From Chamaecrista fasciculata (taxonomy: Eukaryota; Streptophyta; Magnoliopsida; Fabales; Fabaceae): a stretch of 64,000 nt of DNA. A program made the translations under genes and the position numbers. Shown here piece after piece: positions 48,040 through 59,832 of the stretch (its first letter is position 1; every line of letters begins with the position of its first letter). A model generated the notes under the pieces. It was not told the origin of the DNA and did no database searches. It saw nothing but the letters and a program-made list of their open reading frames with translations. The stretch covers positions 1 through 64,000 of the forward strand of contig QANZ01020146.1 in assembly GCA_003254925.1 (NCBI GenBank), read 5' to 3'.

Positions 48040-48487
48040 AGAAGAAGAAGAGGTAATGGTGAAGAAATCTTAAAAAAATAGTCGAGGGCAAAAATTCTAG
48101 GGACTTTTGGATGATTTTTACTTTTATTTTTTTTATTCCCTGAGGTGAAAATACATTAAATCTCTATTTATTTCTTTTCTGTTTCATTTTGATGCCTATT
48201 ACAAAAGGGAAAGGATCTTAATATAAAAGAGCAAAATTGTCAAGAAGTGAAAGTTAGTTTTTCCCTTTATTTTTTTTATAACAAAAGAAAGTGGAATGAA
48301 ATGACTCATGACCTTAATGGTGAAACTTTTTGACAATTTTAGAAATCAAAACGAAACCAAAAAAAATTAGGAACTTAAATAAAATTTTAGAAAAATATTA
48401 TAAACCAAAATAAGATTTTAGCGAATATGAATATTTTGATAATCCCTAAATCATACGTGGGTTAGCAATTAAAGAGATTTATACAAG

Positions 48488-48850
48488 TGATAGGTTGGTT
48501 GACTCAATTTATAAGTTTATAGGTTCAAATCCCATTATTAATGTGAAAACTTTCTTGATGGTTAATTTGTAAGTTCTATGAAAAGCGGTATAGTTTTAGC
48601 ACTTCAATTTGTGGTCTTTAGATTTATCTTTTTCATGTTGAGATTTATGTCTCAATTTTTATTGTACAAATTTCAATATATATATATATATATATAAACA
48701 GATTTAAAGGCTACAAATTGAAGTGCTAAAACTATCCCATTTTTTATAAATTTTTCGTTCTATGAATGTTTATTGAGTCTCCAGACCCATCATAATCTTA
48801 ATGAACTCAAATCGAGTCACTCTAATTATATGGAACTTGTTAGTCAAAAT
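48488..48850 (+). mobile_element. tRNA-derived SINE, split by a small MITE
   Basis: A B box-like AGGTTCAAATCCC lies at 48521-48533. The downstream words 'tttgtaagttctatgaatg' and 'cttaatgaactcaaatcgagtc' align with the SINE at 8433-8611. The body is interrupted at 48583-48756. The 5' end is uncertain and no A tail is evident. Confidence 0.45.
48583..48756. mobile_element. hairpin MITE, 174 bp
   Basis: Near its ends the element carries TATAGTTTTAGCACTTCAAT and the complement of ATAGTTTTAGCACTTCAATT, with an (AT)n loop near 48677. The 10-mer gttctatgaa stands directly outside on both sides (48573-48582 and 48757-48766). Removing the element restores the SINE reading seen at 8433. Confidence 0.65.
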
Positions 48851-49534
48851 CAATTGTTTTGTAAAGATAATCATTTCAAAAGAAAATCTTTTCCATAGAT
48901 AAAAGATTAACTATAGTCAAATTAAGCAAAGTATCTTTTTCATTTTTAAATTTTACATCAATTTTGAATTTCATTTCTAATATTTTTTAATGTCAATTTT
49001 GAATTCAAAATTTTATATTTTGATGGATTTTATCACCTGCTCTTACTTTAATCAAATATTATCGACAGACTCTACGTGACTAATGACATATAATGTAAAA
49101 TTGATAGACAAAAAAACTCAAATCCTATTTCAGATTGAAATTTGAAAGTTACTATAAAATATGTCGTTAATTTATAAAAAAAAAGTTAGTCAAATGATAA
49201 AACTGATCAAAATGTAAAATATTGAGGATGAAGTTGACAGTAGAAAATATATTAGAGATAAAATTGAACATTGATGTAAAATTTAAGGACAAAATAATAT
49301 TTTCGTCGTTAAATTATGATGTTCCAACGTCTGTGATGCCTGTAGCCGATGATTGAAAAATGGGCAAAACGTAGGTAATTAAGGTTCCATAAAATTTTGC
49401 TATAAGATTCCCAATCAATATTTGACACGTGTGCATGACCAATGAGAGAGAATATTAAACACACCTTTTTGCATGACAAAAATTTATAAAGAGAGAGAAT
49501 ATAAATCAAATTTACAACTTTATACAAAGATATG
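48851..49534. other. intergenic, nothing recognised
   Basis: AT-rich with short fold-back-like words; no gene. Confidence 0.4.
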
Positions 49535-49758
49535 AGACCAAAAATATATATTTTTAGTCCACTTCATCAAAGTTTGCCACGTCAGTCGCCTAGTCAGCTT
49601 GTCACATCAAATTTAATAGTAGAAGTTGGATGAAATTCACTATGAGACTAATGGTAGAACCGTTTTGCAAAGTTATAGAACGAAAAATACAACAAAAAAA
49701 ATTATAGAACTAAATTGAGACCTGAGCAAAAATTACGGAATAAAAAGTGAACTTTAAC
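49535..49758. mobile_element. family-A fold-back element, truncated
   Basis: Left part 'gagaccaaaaatatat' then 'ccacgtcagtcgcctagtca'; the right arm ends 'aaaaagtgaactttaaccc'. The left terminal repeat is eroded. Confidence 0.45.
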
Positions 49759-51784
49759 CCACACAATATGTAGTAAACTGGTCTATATATTGTGTTCAAG
49801 TTCACAATGCATACAATATGTAAACTGTTCGTGCAAAAGATATAAAGAATTTTACTTTTTAAGTTTTTTTCTTGAAAAATTAGAAGGGCTATGTCCTTGA
49901 AAAATAATTTGAATTGAAGAGTTAGACACTGTCCTTCATTAATAACATGGTGAGCTATTATCCCAATAATACAAGGACGAAGGTATTATCAAATTAAAAT
50001 TTATTGGACTGTTTTCTGAACAGAGAAAAGAAAATAGAAGATGGCATGGGATCGTCCACATCTTTATAATGTCTGCATCTTGTGTGAAAACAAAGAAGAA
50101 AGAAGAAACCACAGAAAATAACAAAAACATTAAATGGCACCCCCACTATATATCTTCTGTATTTCATTCTTGATGTAATTGATAGTGTCTTTTTTTGTTG
50201 CTGCGACGAAATTTGAATTGAAGAGGAATTAATAGAGTGGACCAACTCAGGACCATCACTTATAACATGAATGAATATATTATAAATTGGTATTTTTCCT
50301 ATTTCAGTTTTCAGATTTGGGATGACACTTTTTATGAGTCCCAAAACTTTCCGCCAAATCTCGTGATAATTAATAACGACATTTCTTGTTGTTTATGTAA
50401 AGGTTGATAAGGAAAATTAATCACTTCATTTTTTATGATTTAAAGTATTAACTTAATTTTTTTATTTTATAAATATGAAAATCTTGGTTTTCTTATTTAG
50501 CACCAAAAATCTTAGTTTTCTTATTAAAAAAATAAATCTTAGTTTTTAATTTCTGTATTAAAGTTTGTGATAATACTTTTTATTCAAAGCTCTTAGTAAA
50601 AAACTAAATATTGGTCATCAAGGTGTTGCAACAATATTCCCATGGCGTGATCTCATGTATATGTGAAATGATTACCCTTGAACGCTTATTTTATTTTATG
50701 GTGGGTTGGAAAAAAATATAATTGCACTAGGTATAACTTTTGGCATAATGTTTTGCATTCGATTCAACAATTGGTATTAGAGTAGAGTATGATTTATGAA
50801 TTTCATTTCTAATAAAGCAATTGTTAAATGAGAGATAGTTAACTGAAATGTGATAATAATTGTCTTATTACAAAAGTCTAAATCGAATTGGTTCGAGTGA
50901 TCGAAGACGAAAAAAAAAATGAACTCAGAACATTAAAAACAACAATAAATCTATAAAATCCAAAAGATTAAAAATTTGCATCTATGTCCAATGAATCACA
51001 CCTATCGAGAAAAAGTATTTTGTTTTAGTTTGACGGCTTCATTCTCCATTCTACAAGAATTTTTATGAGAGTGTTTCATTTATTTCTCTTTGATGGAAGT
51101 TTGAATTTCTCATAATGTATCCTAATTTCTTACCTAATTTTTCTTTTGATGATTGATTCAATCTCGAATAAAAAAAATATACCTAATTTTTTACCTATGA
51201 TAAAAATTTAATGATTAACTTTTGCAAAGTCATAGACTCACACCACGAGCCATTTTCAATTTTGTCACTCTATTCAAAGGCATCCTCTGTTCGAATCTAT
51301 GGGAATATTTAGGAATTCTAGAGGATCTATTTTCTCTCATTTCACAATCATAATCTGCTACAAGTTCTAATTTCATTTTAAATGTTCTTCAATGTGGGTT
51401 TTCTCTTACTATAATAAACTTTTACTTCAACGAATCCAAAATACTTTGGTTATTGAGGATTTAAAGAGTAAAATTTAAACTCTTCCAAAAAAAGCCTAGT
51501 GTCCACTTTGGTAAATCATGGACACTCTTGTTCATAATGAAGCTTCATTCAACATTTTACAACTCCACCATGTGAAAACTGACTTACAACATGCTCTCAT
51601 GTTTGAACTTGCCTTTAAAATATTGAAAAATAAGACAAACACCATATCTATGCGCATATGGCCAGCTTGATTCATACAAGTATAGGAATTAATTGTGAAA
51701 AAAAAAAGTCTTATACAAAGATTGAATCAGTGAGGGCCTTGACCAAACTGTTATGTGTTCCTGTAATTTGTTGGGAACAAACAT
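49759..51784. other. intergenic, no gene accepted
   Basis: Two overlapping reverse-strand frames (49939-50344) are hydrophobic or Ser-rich without a domain I know. No end repeats are seen. Confidence 0.4.
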
Positions 51785-51922
51785 ATTTTTCAGTCCTTGA
51801 ATTTGTCTCAAAATTGTGATTTAGTTTTTAAAAATTGTTGGTCCTGATTAAATTATTTATATAAAAAAATTCAGGGGACTAAAATATAATTTGACACAAA
51901 TTTAAGGACTAAAAAGAAGATT
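51785..51922. repeat. short fold-back repeat near the membrane-protein gene
   Basis: Left arm 'ttttcagtccttgaatttgt' is mirrored by right arm 'caaatttaaggactaaaa'. It lies about 110 bp past the stop codon of the minus-strand gene, so it may fall in its 3' UTR. Confidence 0.55.
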
Positions 51923-52030
51923 TTCTCATCTGTTGGATCAAATTAATCCAAGGGAAGTACCTGTGAAGAACTTGAAGGAATCTGTGGACCATGTTGAAGA
52001 AGCTGATCTCTGTCTTTTCTCTTAATCAAC

Positions 52031-52729
52031 CTAAAAAAAAGAACTCTCTTTGTAGTTTGAATTCTGAGAATTTCTCTGAGCTTCTTCAATTAATCTTCTC
52101 TGCAACTTCTCCTCTGCATCTCTCAAAAACTTAAACTTTGTAGGTGGTGAAGAAGAAGATCTGAATCTGTTGAGAATCTCTGAGTCTGTTTCTTCTGTTC
52201 TTGGTGATGATTCAAAGAGAGGATTGATTGAGATTCCATGGTGAATGAATGAACTATCAATGGCTGCCATAAGATCACTTAAGCTCTTACTTCTTGAACC
52301 CTTTGATTTTCTATCTTCAGATTCCAAATCTTCTTTAGTTTCCTCTTTGATTGTGAACAGAAATCTAGGTGGACCAGCCAGATTGTGCAGCCTCATAATC
52401 TCTGAATCCACACTTTCTTCTATTCCCAAACCCATCTCCAAATCTGCTGTTTCATTATTGCTTTTGGTTTCATTTTCAAGCTTTCTGGTCACATTCATGG
52501 GAGAAGAAGAGTGTGTCTTCCAGAAAAACCTATAAAGAAACCCATTATTTGCATGTTGATTTTGATTTTGAACTTCAATTTCTGTGTTGTGGGGTCTTCT
52601 CTTTTTCCACCATAGCAAATAGTAAATCTCAGCAAGCAGAACAGGAAGAAGACACCCAAACACAATGTAAGCAATACCTAAACCACTCAAAGACATGTTG
52701 ATGATGTTGGTCTTTGCTTCGAGATTCAT
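52031..52729 (-). CDS. plant-specific one-pass membrane protein, function unknown
   Basis: A 232-codon single-exon frame. Residues about 13-41 form one hydrophobic segment (GLGIAYIVFGCLLPVLLAEI) followed directly by YYLLWWKKRR, whose Arg/Lys stretch predicts a cytosolic C-terminal part. The remaining 190 residues are polar and rich in Ser and Glu, with a conserved-looking LAGPPRFLFTIKEETKEDLE segment and Ser-rich stretches such as SKGSRSKSLSDL; it ends in a charged helix (RDAEEKLQRRLIEEAQ). Uncharacterised plant proteins with a short N-terminal anchor ending in YYLLWWK have this design. Translation may begin at Met12 instead (ATG at 52696), directly before the hydrophobic segment. Function is unknown. 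Confidence 0.75.
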   Translation of the reverse strand: MNLEAKTNIINMSLSGLGIAYIVFGCLLPVLLAEIYYLLWWKKRRPHNTEIEVQNQNQHANNGFLYRFFWKTHSSSPMNVTRKLENETKSNNETADLEMGLGIEESVDSEIMRLHNLAGPPRFLFTIKEETKEDLESEDRKSKGSRSKSLSDLMAAIDSSFIHHGISINPLFESSPRTEETDSEILNRFRSSSSPPTKFKFLRDAEEKLQRRLIEEAQRNSQNSNYKESSFF

Positions 52730-53756
52730 ACCTTCTTCATCATACTAAAACCACATAATTCATCCGAGAAAGAAGCAAAGCAATCAATTCAACTCACACA
52801 CAAGCCTAGTGTAATTGAATGCCAAAAGTTGTTAGCCTCGTGATAAATGAAGAAATTGACATTTTAGTACTTAAATTATGTGTTTACTGTCATTTAGTCC
52901 TTGTACTTTTGAAATATTGGTCTAGTTCTAAAGAATTCATAACTCTTTACAACATAGTCTCTTCATAAACAATATAATAGTGCACAACTCAATCTCTAGA
53001 AGGATTAAATTACAACCTATTTTGGATTTTTTAAACTCAATTAAATATTTCAAAATTTAAAAAATAATAGCATCTATTTTATTAACCTATTTTCTCATAT
53101 AAATAATTAGGTTGGTAGATAAAGAAAACAAAACCTTCGTTCTTATAAGAGAAAATCAATCACAAATTTATCTTCAATTAGTGACTAAGAAAGAAGACTT
53201 TTTTTTTTCTTTGTCAACTCACTTATTATAAAATTAATAGCATAAATTAAACGAAATCGCATTTTGGACAATTGTGAAGTAAATGGAAAATTTTGATGAC
53301 TAAAATGGAACAAAAAAGTTTTAGAATCAAAACTGAATTCATTCTATAGTTTGAGGAGTAAAATGAAATTTTGACCTTGATTTCGTTTTCTCCTTACCAG
53401 AGCAGTGAGAATAAATGTGAAGAGAAGACAGATGGTGTGATAAAGAGATTAGGGCTCACGGATAAGTGTATGAATTACAAGGAAGCAACGTCACGTGGGC
53501 TTGTAAAAGCGTGCGTGTCCAATCCATTTCAATGGATTTATCACGATATATGAACAAAAATCAAACACAAAAATGTCTTTTCCAAATGACTAAACAAAAA
53601 TGCATTCTGTAATTCTGGCCAAAACCAAAAATGCATTCTGTAATTAATTGTTTAACTGACACTTATACTTTCTTTCTTTTTTTGGAGCATAGATACTTAG
53701 AGAGTAATTGTAGTCAACAATGAATGAGAAGCTATACTGAATTAAATTATGGATGT
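52730..53756. other. upstream region of the membrane-protein gene
   Basis: Contains fold-back-like arms (52858-52925 and 53280-53375: 'cattttagtacttaaat', 'gaggagtaaaatgaaatttt') and a G-box-like cacgtg near 53493. The 60-codon frame at 53371-53553 has no recognisable domain. Confidence 0.4.
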
Positions 53757-54252
53757 ATTAATTACACTTTGATACAATGAGGTATGGATCAATTCTATTT
53801 TGGTATCTTGTTCTTTCAAAAGTGACATTTTAGTACTATGTTTTATTCGTCGTTAGAATTATGATACTTAAAACTCTTTTTTCATTACTTTTTGACGGAG
53901 AAAAGAATGTGCAGGTCATATCCATAGTTAAAAACACGAAATATACCCTCCTGAACTCATATTCCACGATTCAGCATAAAAAAAATACGAAATTCTCTAC
54001 CTTCAAGTATATACTGAATAGTGTTTTTTGGGTATTAAATCGTGAAATTTAAGTTTAGGATGGTGAATTTCATGTTTTTGACCATGCACATGACCTGTAT
54101 ATTCTTTTTTCCGTCAAGAGGTAACGAAAAAAGATTTTGGTACTAAAGTGCTAACAGCTAACAGAATAAGGTATCATAACAACAATTTTGAAAGAACAAT
54201 GTACTAGAGAAGAACATGTTCATACCTCTAAGTACTAAAGTGTAATTTACCC
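53757..54252. mobile_element. family-C fold-back element, diverged
   Basis: Left arm 'taattacactttgatac' and right arm 'gtactaaagtgtaatttaccc' correspond to the ends of the element at 563-1782; inner units 'tttttgacggaaa'-like and 'ccgtcaagaggtaacg' mirror each other. The ends are eroded and no clean duplication is seen. Confidence 0.55.
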
Positions 54253-55149
54253 TTATTTTTATGTGAAAAGTTTGATCAAATTTTATTTGTTGTGTTTTGC
54301 ACCAAAAAAAAAACTTTGTTAAAAAAGATTTAATACTTTTTAATAGCTTAAAAATCTTAAAAATTTCCTTTTTGTTAAAATTTAATCTTATTTTCTACAA
54401 AAAATAACAATATTTTTATAAACTATTATTTATTAATTTGGTTAAATAAATCATTTTTATCTATTTAGTTAAGAATTATTTTAAATTGATTTCCATAATT
54501 CTATTAACAAATTTTGTTTAAAAATCTTTATTAGTCACTTTACTCTTCTCTGAAAATGCATATACATTGCTTAATCAACAGAATGTGAGATATTTATCAT
54601 AAATTTTTCAATAATTACCCCTGCCCTAATCTCCATATATATACATTAGCCGTAGGGTATGAGTCATAGTAAATAACTTTGAGACGTATATAGCTAGCTA
54701 ATCAAGGAGGCAGTTAATAAAGTTGGTGGCAGTTAGGTTCGGTGTTCTTCTTGTTTTAATTCTTTGACTCGAAAGTTTAATGTTCCTGTAACGCTCAATG
54801 TGTTCATATAGAAGACAAATAATCAATGGAGCAGAACTTGCCATATGTTAGTTTTTGTTATAAAATATAAGAAATAAAGATATTCAAAGTAGAGAAAAAA
54901 GTAGGAGGAAGAGTGATTCGATCTCCAACTTTACATCAAGTCCTAACGACTCTATCTATAGATTAAATGATATGAAAGGGGATGTGTCTAATTCAATACA
55001 CATAATAAAGGGATAGACCCATGTTAATGTACACGGGAAACTAAAGATGATAAACACGATTACAGAGAAAACTTCAAACTTCTATACACGGAAAATATCA
55101 AAAGTTCATAGTGAATATTCACAAACATTATTATTCATAACACTCTCAC
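54253..55149. other. intergenic with first copy of a repeated unit
   Basis: Bases 54766-54880 (gactcgaaagtttaatgtt ... gaacttgccatatgttag) are a shortened copy of the unit repeated at 57363 and 58544. Nothing else recognised. Confidence 0.5.
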
Positions 55150-55600
55150 TTGAATATTCACAATTTATTGATACACATGATAGGCTGCCTCATTAAAAAC
55201 CTTGTCAGGAAAACCCAGTGGGACAAAACTATGCCAAAGGAAAAAAGAGTACAGCGCGTATCTCCCCCTCATCATAACATCACAAAAGGTCTTTTAATTG
55301 ACGTATTCCAATTTGATAAGCCAACTTCTCAAATGTTGTAGTTGGCAATGCCTTTGTGAATAAATCTGCTAAATTATCACTTGATCGACTGAACTTGTTA
55401 ACTTCTATGTCGCTGCTAATTATCACTTGATTGAACTTGTTGAACTTCTGTCGCTTTGGTGGAATATATTTCGTTCTATCTCCTTTGATGTATCCCTTTT
55501 TTGGCTGAACTATACATGTCATATTATCTTCATAGAATACAATTGGCACATTTTCCTGTAAAAACAAATTATGCATCTTCTAGATGTGTTGAATTAGTAG
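55150..55600 (-). mobile_element. Copia retrotransposon remnant (3' end)
   Basis: On the minus strand, bases 55280-55576 encode the C-terminal part of a Copia RNase H (words such as GYIKGDRTKYIPP and SSDNLADLFTKALP). A purine tract (gagggggaga on the minus strand) lies near 55261-55270, followed by the Copia 3' stretch with 'tgtactcttttttcc' and 'ggttttcctgac'. Gag, protease, integrase and the bulk of RT are not recognised. A truncated, old fossil. Confidence 0.8.
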
Positions 55601-56770
55601 TCTCAACTAAACACATTCTTGATTTGCCTTATGCATTGTCTTTGAAGCTCAGATAATGAGCTAGCTAGCATCTACATTATTAAGAAATGGTGAACTAAAT
55701 TTATTTAAATAAAATAAACCTCTATCTTTAAAATATTTTTCATTCTTTGTCAATGTCTTTTGATTAATTAAGAACTATATCTCGCTAGCAAGTGTACCGA
55801 AAACCTTAATTCTCTTATAATATTAAGATATGATACTATAAAACCAAAGAATTTCATCTTCATTTGAGGTTAAAGGATACTTTATAACTTCAAATGATTT
55901 ATCTAACCATCATGGATGCACCTAGTCCATGCACCTTATCCATGAGTGAAACTATCTCAATACACTTTCCATATAATATGAGTAATAACATCACTATTAT
56001 AACATGCTTAATCTGTAAGATGAGACAAAAATTTTATCTTTGCAAAACTATTTCTATCAATATTTTACTATGTTTTGAACTCTTCAGGAGTTCCAACAAT
56101 AATAAATATACACAGTATTGATTACACATTTTGTGATCTTTTAAATAATATTTCTTGAGATAACTGTATCACATATGTCCAGGTTTTGTTTTCAAACCCA
56201 TGTAGGATTTTATTCATCTTTATTGAACAAGATATTCGACATGCTTCCTATAATCCTTCAGGGATTTTCATATAAATTTCATTGTTCAATAAACCATATG
56301 AATGGACTATAACCATACTCATTAGATCCATATCAAGTTTTTCATACAATGTCAGATTACTAAAATATTTGAAAAGGGTTGCATCCATCTTTGGGATTGC
56401 ATCCATCTCCAGAGAATATGTCCTCACATATTCAATGTGAGACCTTTGAGTTTATATCTTACGACTTTATCCTTTCATTTTTATTACGATTTTACTCATT
56501 AACTCATTTGTACCCCAGTAATTTCACACCTTCAAATATTTGGACATCAAAGCCTTTTATAAACAGTCAGATCATATATTCAAAAATAATTGCATCCACC
56601 ACGGGAGAATTAAACTCCTTAAAATAAATTTCTTGTCTTTGTATCTCAAAATTTCAATTCGCTCGTTTCTTTTCGCACAAAGACTTATTTATATTCAACT
56701 GACGTTACACCATCATACTGGTTGTACACCATTATGCTTGTGGACTTCAAGTCAAAAATTTTGATCTCTT
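55601..56770. other. unassigned, possibly decayed retroelement
   Basis: No open frame with a domain. Its position next to the Copia remnant suggests further decayed retroelement DNA. Small open frames (55894-56764) are not supported. Confidence 0.3.
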
Positions 56771-57465
56771 CTTTTATATTATACTCCAAAAAAAATAATG
56801 AATTCTTCTTTTGTTGAAATCATTCCTAGTACTTAAAAAGTTTTTTCCAATAATACAGATGATAATGATTGATATATTTGTAGTAAATAAAACAAAGACA
56901 AAATTATTTTTGTAATCTTTAAATTTGATCTAAAATTATAATTTTGGTCTCATATCTTTGGAGTAGATTGCAATCCAGCCCTTTATCATTTTTCTTTAAT
57001 TTGCAAATTTATAAATTTTTCAAAAGTTTCAATATTTGATTCGAACAACTAAATATAATCATATATTTCTCGTTTTTAAGTTCGAATACGATGAGACTCG
57101 AGGTACATGTTGCTTTTGATAAGTCCTCTCTTTGTCCAATTGGGATTGTTAGCAAACAAGGTTAAATGAGGCTCCGAAAGTGAGTTGCTCATTTTACAAT
57201 CAAATAAGCAAAGTTGATCATCTTTCTATCGTTTTAAGTCTGATTACGATGAATTTGGAACTACGAATTACTTTTGACGAGTTGTTTTTCTACTCAATTA
57301 GGACTGTTAACAAAAGAGATCAAATCAAGTCTGAAAGTAAAATTACACTTTGGCCATTCCTTAGACTCGAAAATTTAATGTTTCATATAACGCTCAACGT
57401 GTCTATAGTTTATACAGACATGAATACTCTATAGTGCACTACAAGTGTAATACTGAGATAGAAAA

Positions 57466-57531
57466 GAACAATTAAAAAGAGAAAATGTCAGAAGTTTGGG
57501 TCCGTTTGACACTTTTTCTCTCTAATTGTTC
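57466..57531 (+). other. RNA-hairpin-like inverted repeat
   Basis: A 25-nt arm at 57466-57490 (gaacaattaaaaagagaaaa...) pairs with 57507-57531 at 21 of 25 positions, separated by a 16-nt loop. A related hairpin is at 58651-58710. No known microRNA is recognised. Confidence 0.55.
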
Positions 57532-58650
57532 ATTCCTCTATAAACACTACACATGAGATCCAAATTTGTGTCTATACCACAATTCAAAGTAGAAGACAAA
57601 TACTTAATTAAGCTGAACTTGCCACAAGTTAGTTTTTATATTATACTCCAAAAAAAATTATGAATTCTTCTTTGTTGAAATCATCCCTAGTACTTAAAAA
57701 GTTTTTTCCAATAATACAGATGATAATGATTGATAGATTTTTAATAAATAAAACAAAGACAAAATTATCTTTTTAATCTTTTAATTTGATCTAAAATTAT
57801 AGTTTTAGTCTCTTATCTTTGGAGTAGATTGCAATTCAGGCCTTTATCATTTTTCTTTAATTTGCAAATTTATAAGTTTCTCAAAAGTTTTAATCTTTGA
57901 TTCCAACAAGTAAATGTAATCATATATTTCTCGTCTTAAATTCGAATACGATGAGACTCGAGCTATATGTTGCTTTTGATAAGTCTTCTCTTTGCCCAGT
58001 TAGGATTGTTAAGAAATAAGGTCAAATTAGGCTCCGAAAGTGAGTTGCTCGTTTTATAATCAAATATGCAAAGTTGGTCATCTTTCTACCGTTTTAAGTC
58101 TGATTGCCTTGAATTTAAAACAATGAATTGCTTTTGACGAGTTCTTTTTCTGCTCAATTAGGACTGTTAACAAAAGATATCAAATCAGGTCTGCAAGTGA
58201 TTTTAGAACAAAAAAGTGAATGATTGTGGAACATCACTTTCGGGACCGACTTGACTTCATTTCTGACAGTCCCAATTCGTCACAATCGGACTTGAAATGA
58301 GAGAGATGTGACAAACTTTGTTCACTTGACTGTGAAAGAAAGGATTAGTCAAAAACAACATGTAGCTTGGGTTTGATGGCATTCAAAATTGAAACAAAAT
58401 AGATATAATAACATTTAGTTGTTGGAATTAAGTAGTCAACTTTTCGAAAACTTGTAGGACTATAATGACAAAAAAAGGGGGGGTTAGATTGCAATCTAGT
58501 CAAAATTAAAATAAAAGACCGAAATTACACTTTGGCCATTCCTTAGACTCGAAAATTTAATGTTTCGTGTAATGCTCAATGTGTTTATTATAGTTTATAA
58601 GAACATTGATTCTTTATAGTGCACTACAAGTGTAGTACTGAAAGAGAAAG

Positions 58651-58710
58651 GAACAGTGAGAGAAAGAAAGTGTCGGAAGTGTGGGTCTTACTGACACTTT
58701 CTTTTTGTTC
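58651..58710 (+). other. second copy of the hairpin
   Basis: Left arm gaacagtgagagaaagaaag... pairs with right arm gacactttctttttgttc. It is the counterpart of the hairpin at 57466 in the next repeat unit, with sequence drift on both sides but stem potential kept near the gaaagtgtc/gacactttc base. Confidence 0.5.
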
Positions 58711-59094
58711 ATTTCTTATAAGCATTTCTTATAAGCATTATATACCTATGATAGTGATAGTACATTACAGGGGATCTAAATTCGTGTTTATACCACAATT
58801 CAAAGTAGAAGACAAATAATCAATTAAGCTGAACTTGCCATATATTAGTTTTTATATTATACTCCATTAAAAAAAATTAATGAATTCTTATTTTGTTGAA
58901 ATCATCCCTAGTACTTAAAGTTTTTTCCTGTAATACTGATGATAATGATTGATAGATTTGTAGTAAATAAAACAATGACAAAATTTCTTTTCTTTAATCT
59001 TTAAATTTGTTCTAAAAGTACAATTTAATCCTTGTATAATGTTTATCAGAAATACATTTCTTATTTTAACACAAATTCAGAAACCAAAAGATAA

Positions 59095-59524
59095 GGGCCT
59101 GATTGGTTTAAGAAAATGTTTCCTGTTTTCATTTTCTGTTTCCATTTCTGGAATTCTATTTTCATTTCAAAATTTTCAATATTTAAGAAATATGTTTGTT
59201 TTATAATGTTAAAAAATCGTTTTCATTCATATTTAAATTATGTTAACTTGAATAACACTAATTTTTATATGTTTTTAAGTTTGATTATAGCTAAATGATG
59301 ATATTAACATGATTAAATAGTTTACTTTTGTGTAATGTTGCAAAATATCATAAGTTTGTTTTTGGAAATACTGGAAACGTCTTTTTGACGTTTCCTGTTT
59401 TCAGCCTGTTTCAGAAAATGTTTCCAGAAAACATTTCCAAAAAAACTGTACAAAACACGTTTTCAGTCATATTTCCTGTTTTCAGTGAAAATGGAAACAG
59501 GAAACAGGGCAACCAATCAGACCC
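59095..59524. mobile_element. MITE with long inverted ends, 430 bp
   Basis: GGGCCTGATTGGTT and its complement AACCAATCAGACCC bound the element, and 'gtttcctgttttcattttc' is mirrored by 'gaaaatggaaacaggaaac'. The flanks (taa and aat) do not form a clear duplication. The ends resemble PIF/Harbinger type. Confidence 0.65.
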
Positions 59525-59832
59525 AATATCGCAACCATATATAGGACTTCAATTCAAATAATACTCGTCTAAATTAAGATAGATGTTAACCGCTACACAC
59601 GCTTAAATCAAAATACAACAAAATTCTAAGAATAACGGTGATGAATGTGAGCCCAAATTAACATATAGATAGTAGTGGAGGATGAAGATGGATCTTCAAG
59701 TTTCTCATTCTTTTTCTTCCAACAACATTAATTGTTTCCCTTTCGCCGTTTGGAGACTAGAATATTCAGAATACTTCCATTTTTCTTTGTTGAGGCGTAG
59801 CCTTGAAGATGCTCTTCTTGATTCTTTTTCTT
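59525..59832. other. intergenic, nothing recognised
   Basis: The 63-codon frame at 59682-59873 runs into the next fold-back element and has no known domain. Confidence 0.35.

Larger units (their letters stand above)
56771..59010. repeat. repeated composite unit (two and a half copies)
   Basis: The order 'tatattatactcc', 'gatgataatgattgata', a family-B fold-back, 'gactcgaaaatttaatgttt' and a hairpin is seen at 56771-57640, again at 57636-58860, and the start recurs a third time at 58848-59010. The copies are clearly diverged. The fold-back parts are at about 56930-57360 and 57780-58540. Open frames here are artefacts. Confidence 0.7.

Noticed and set aside
57466-57531. A miR156-like precursor, because of a tgac...ctctct resemblance
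   Set aside because: The arm sequence does not match the mature miR156/157 sequence, and the hairpin repeats with the surrounding unit.
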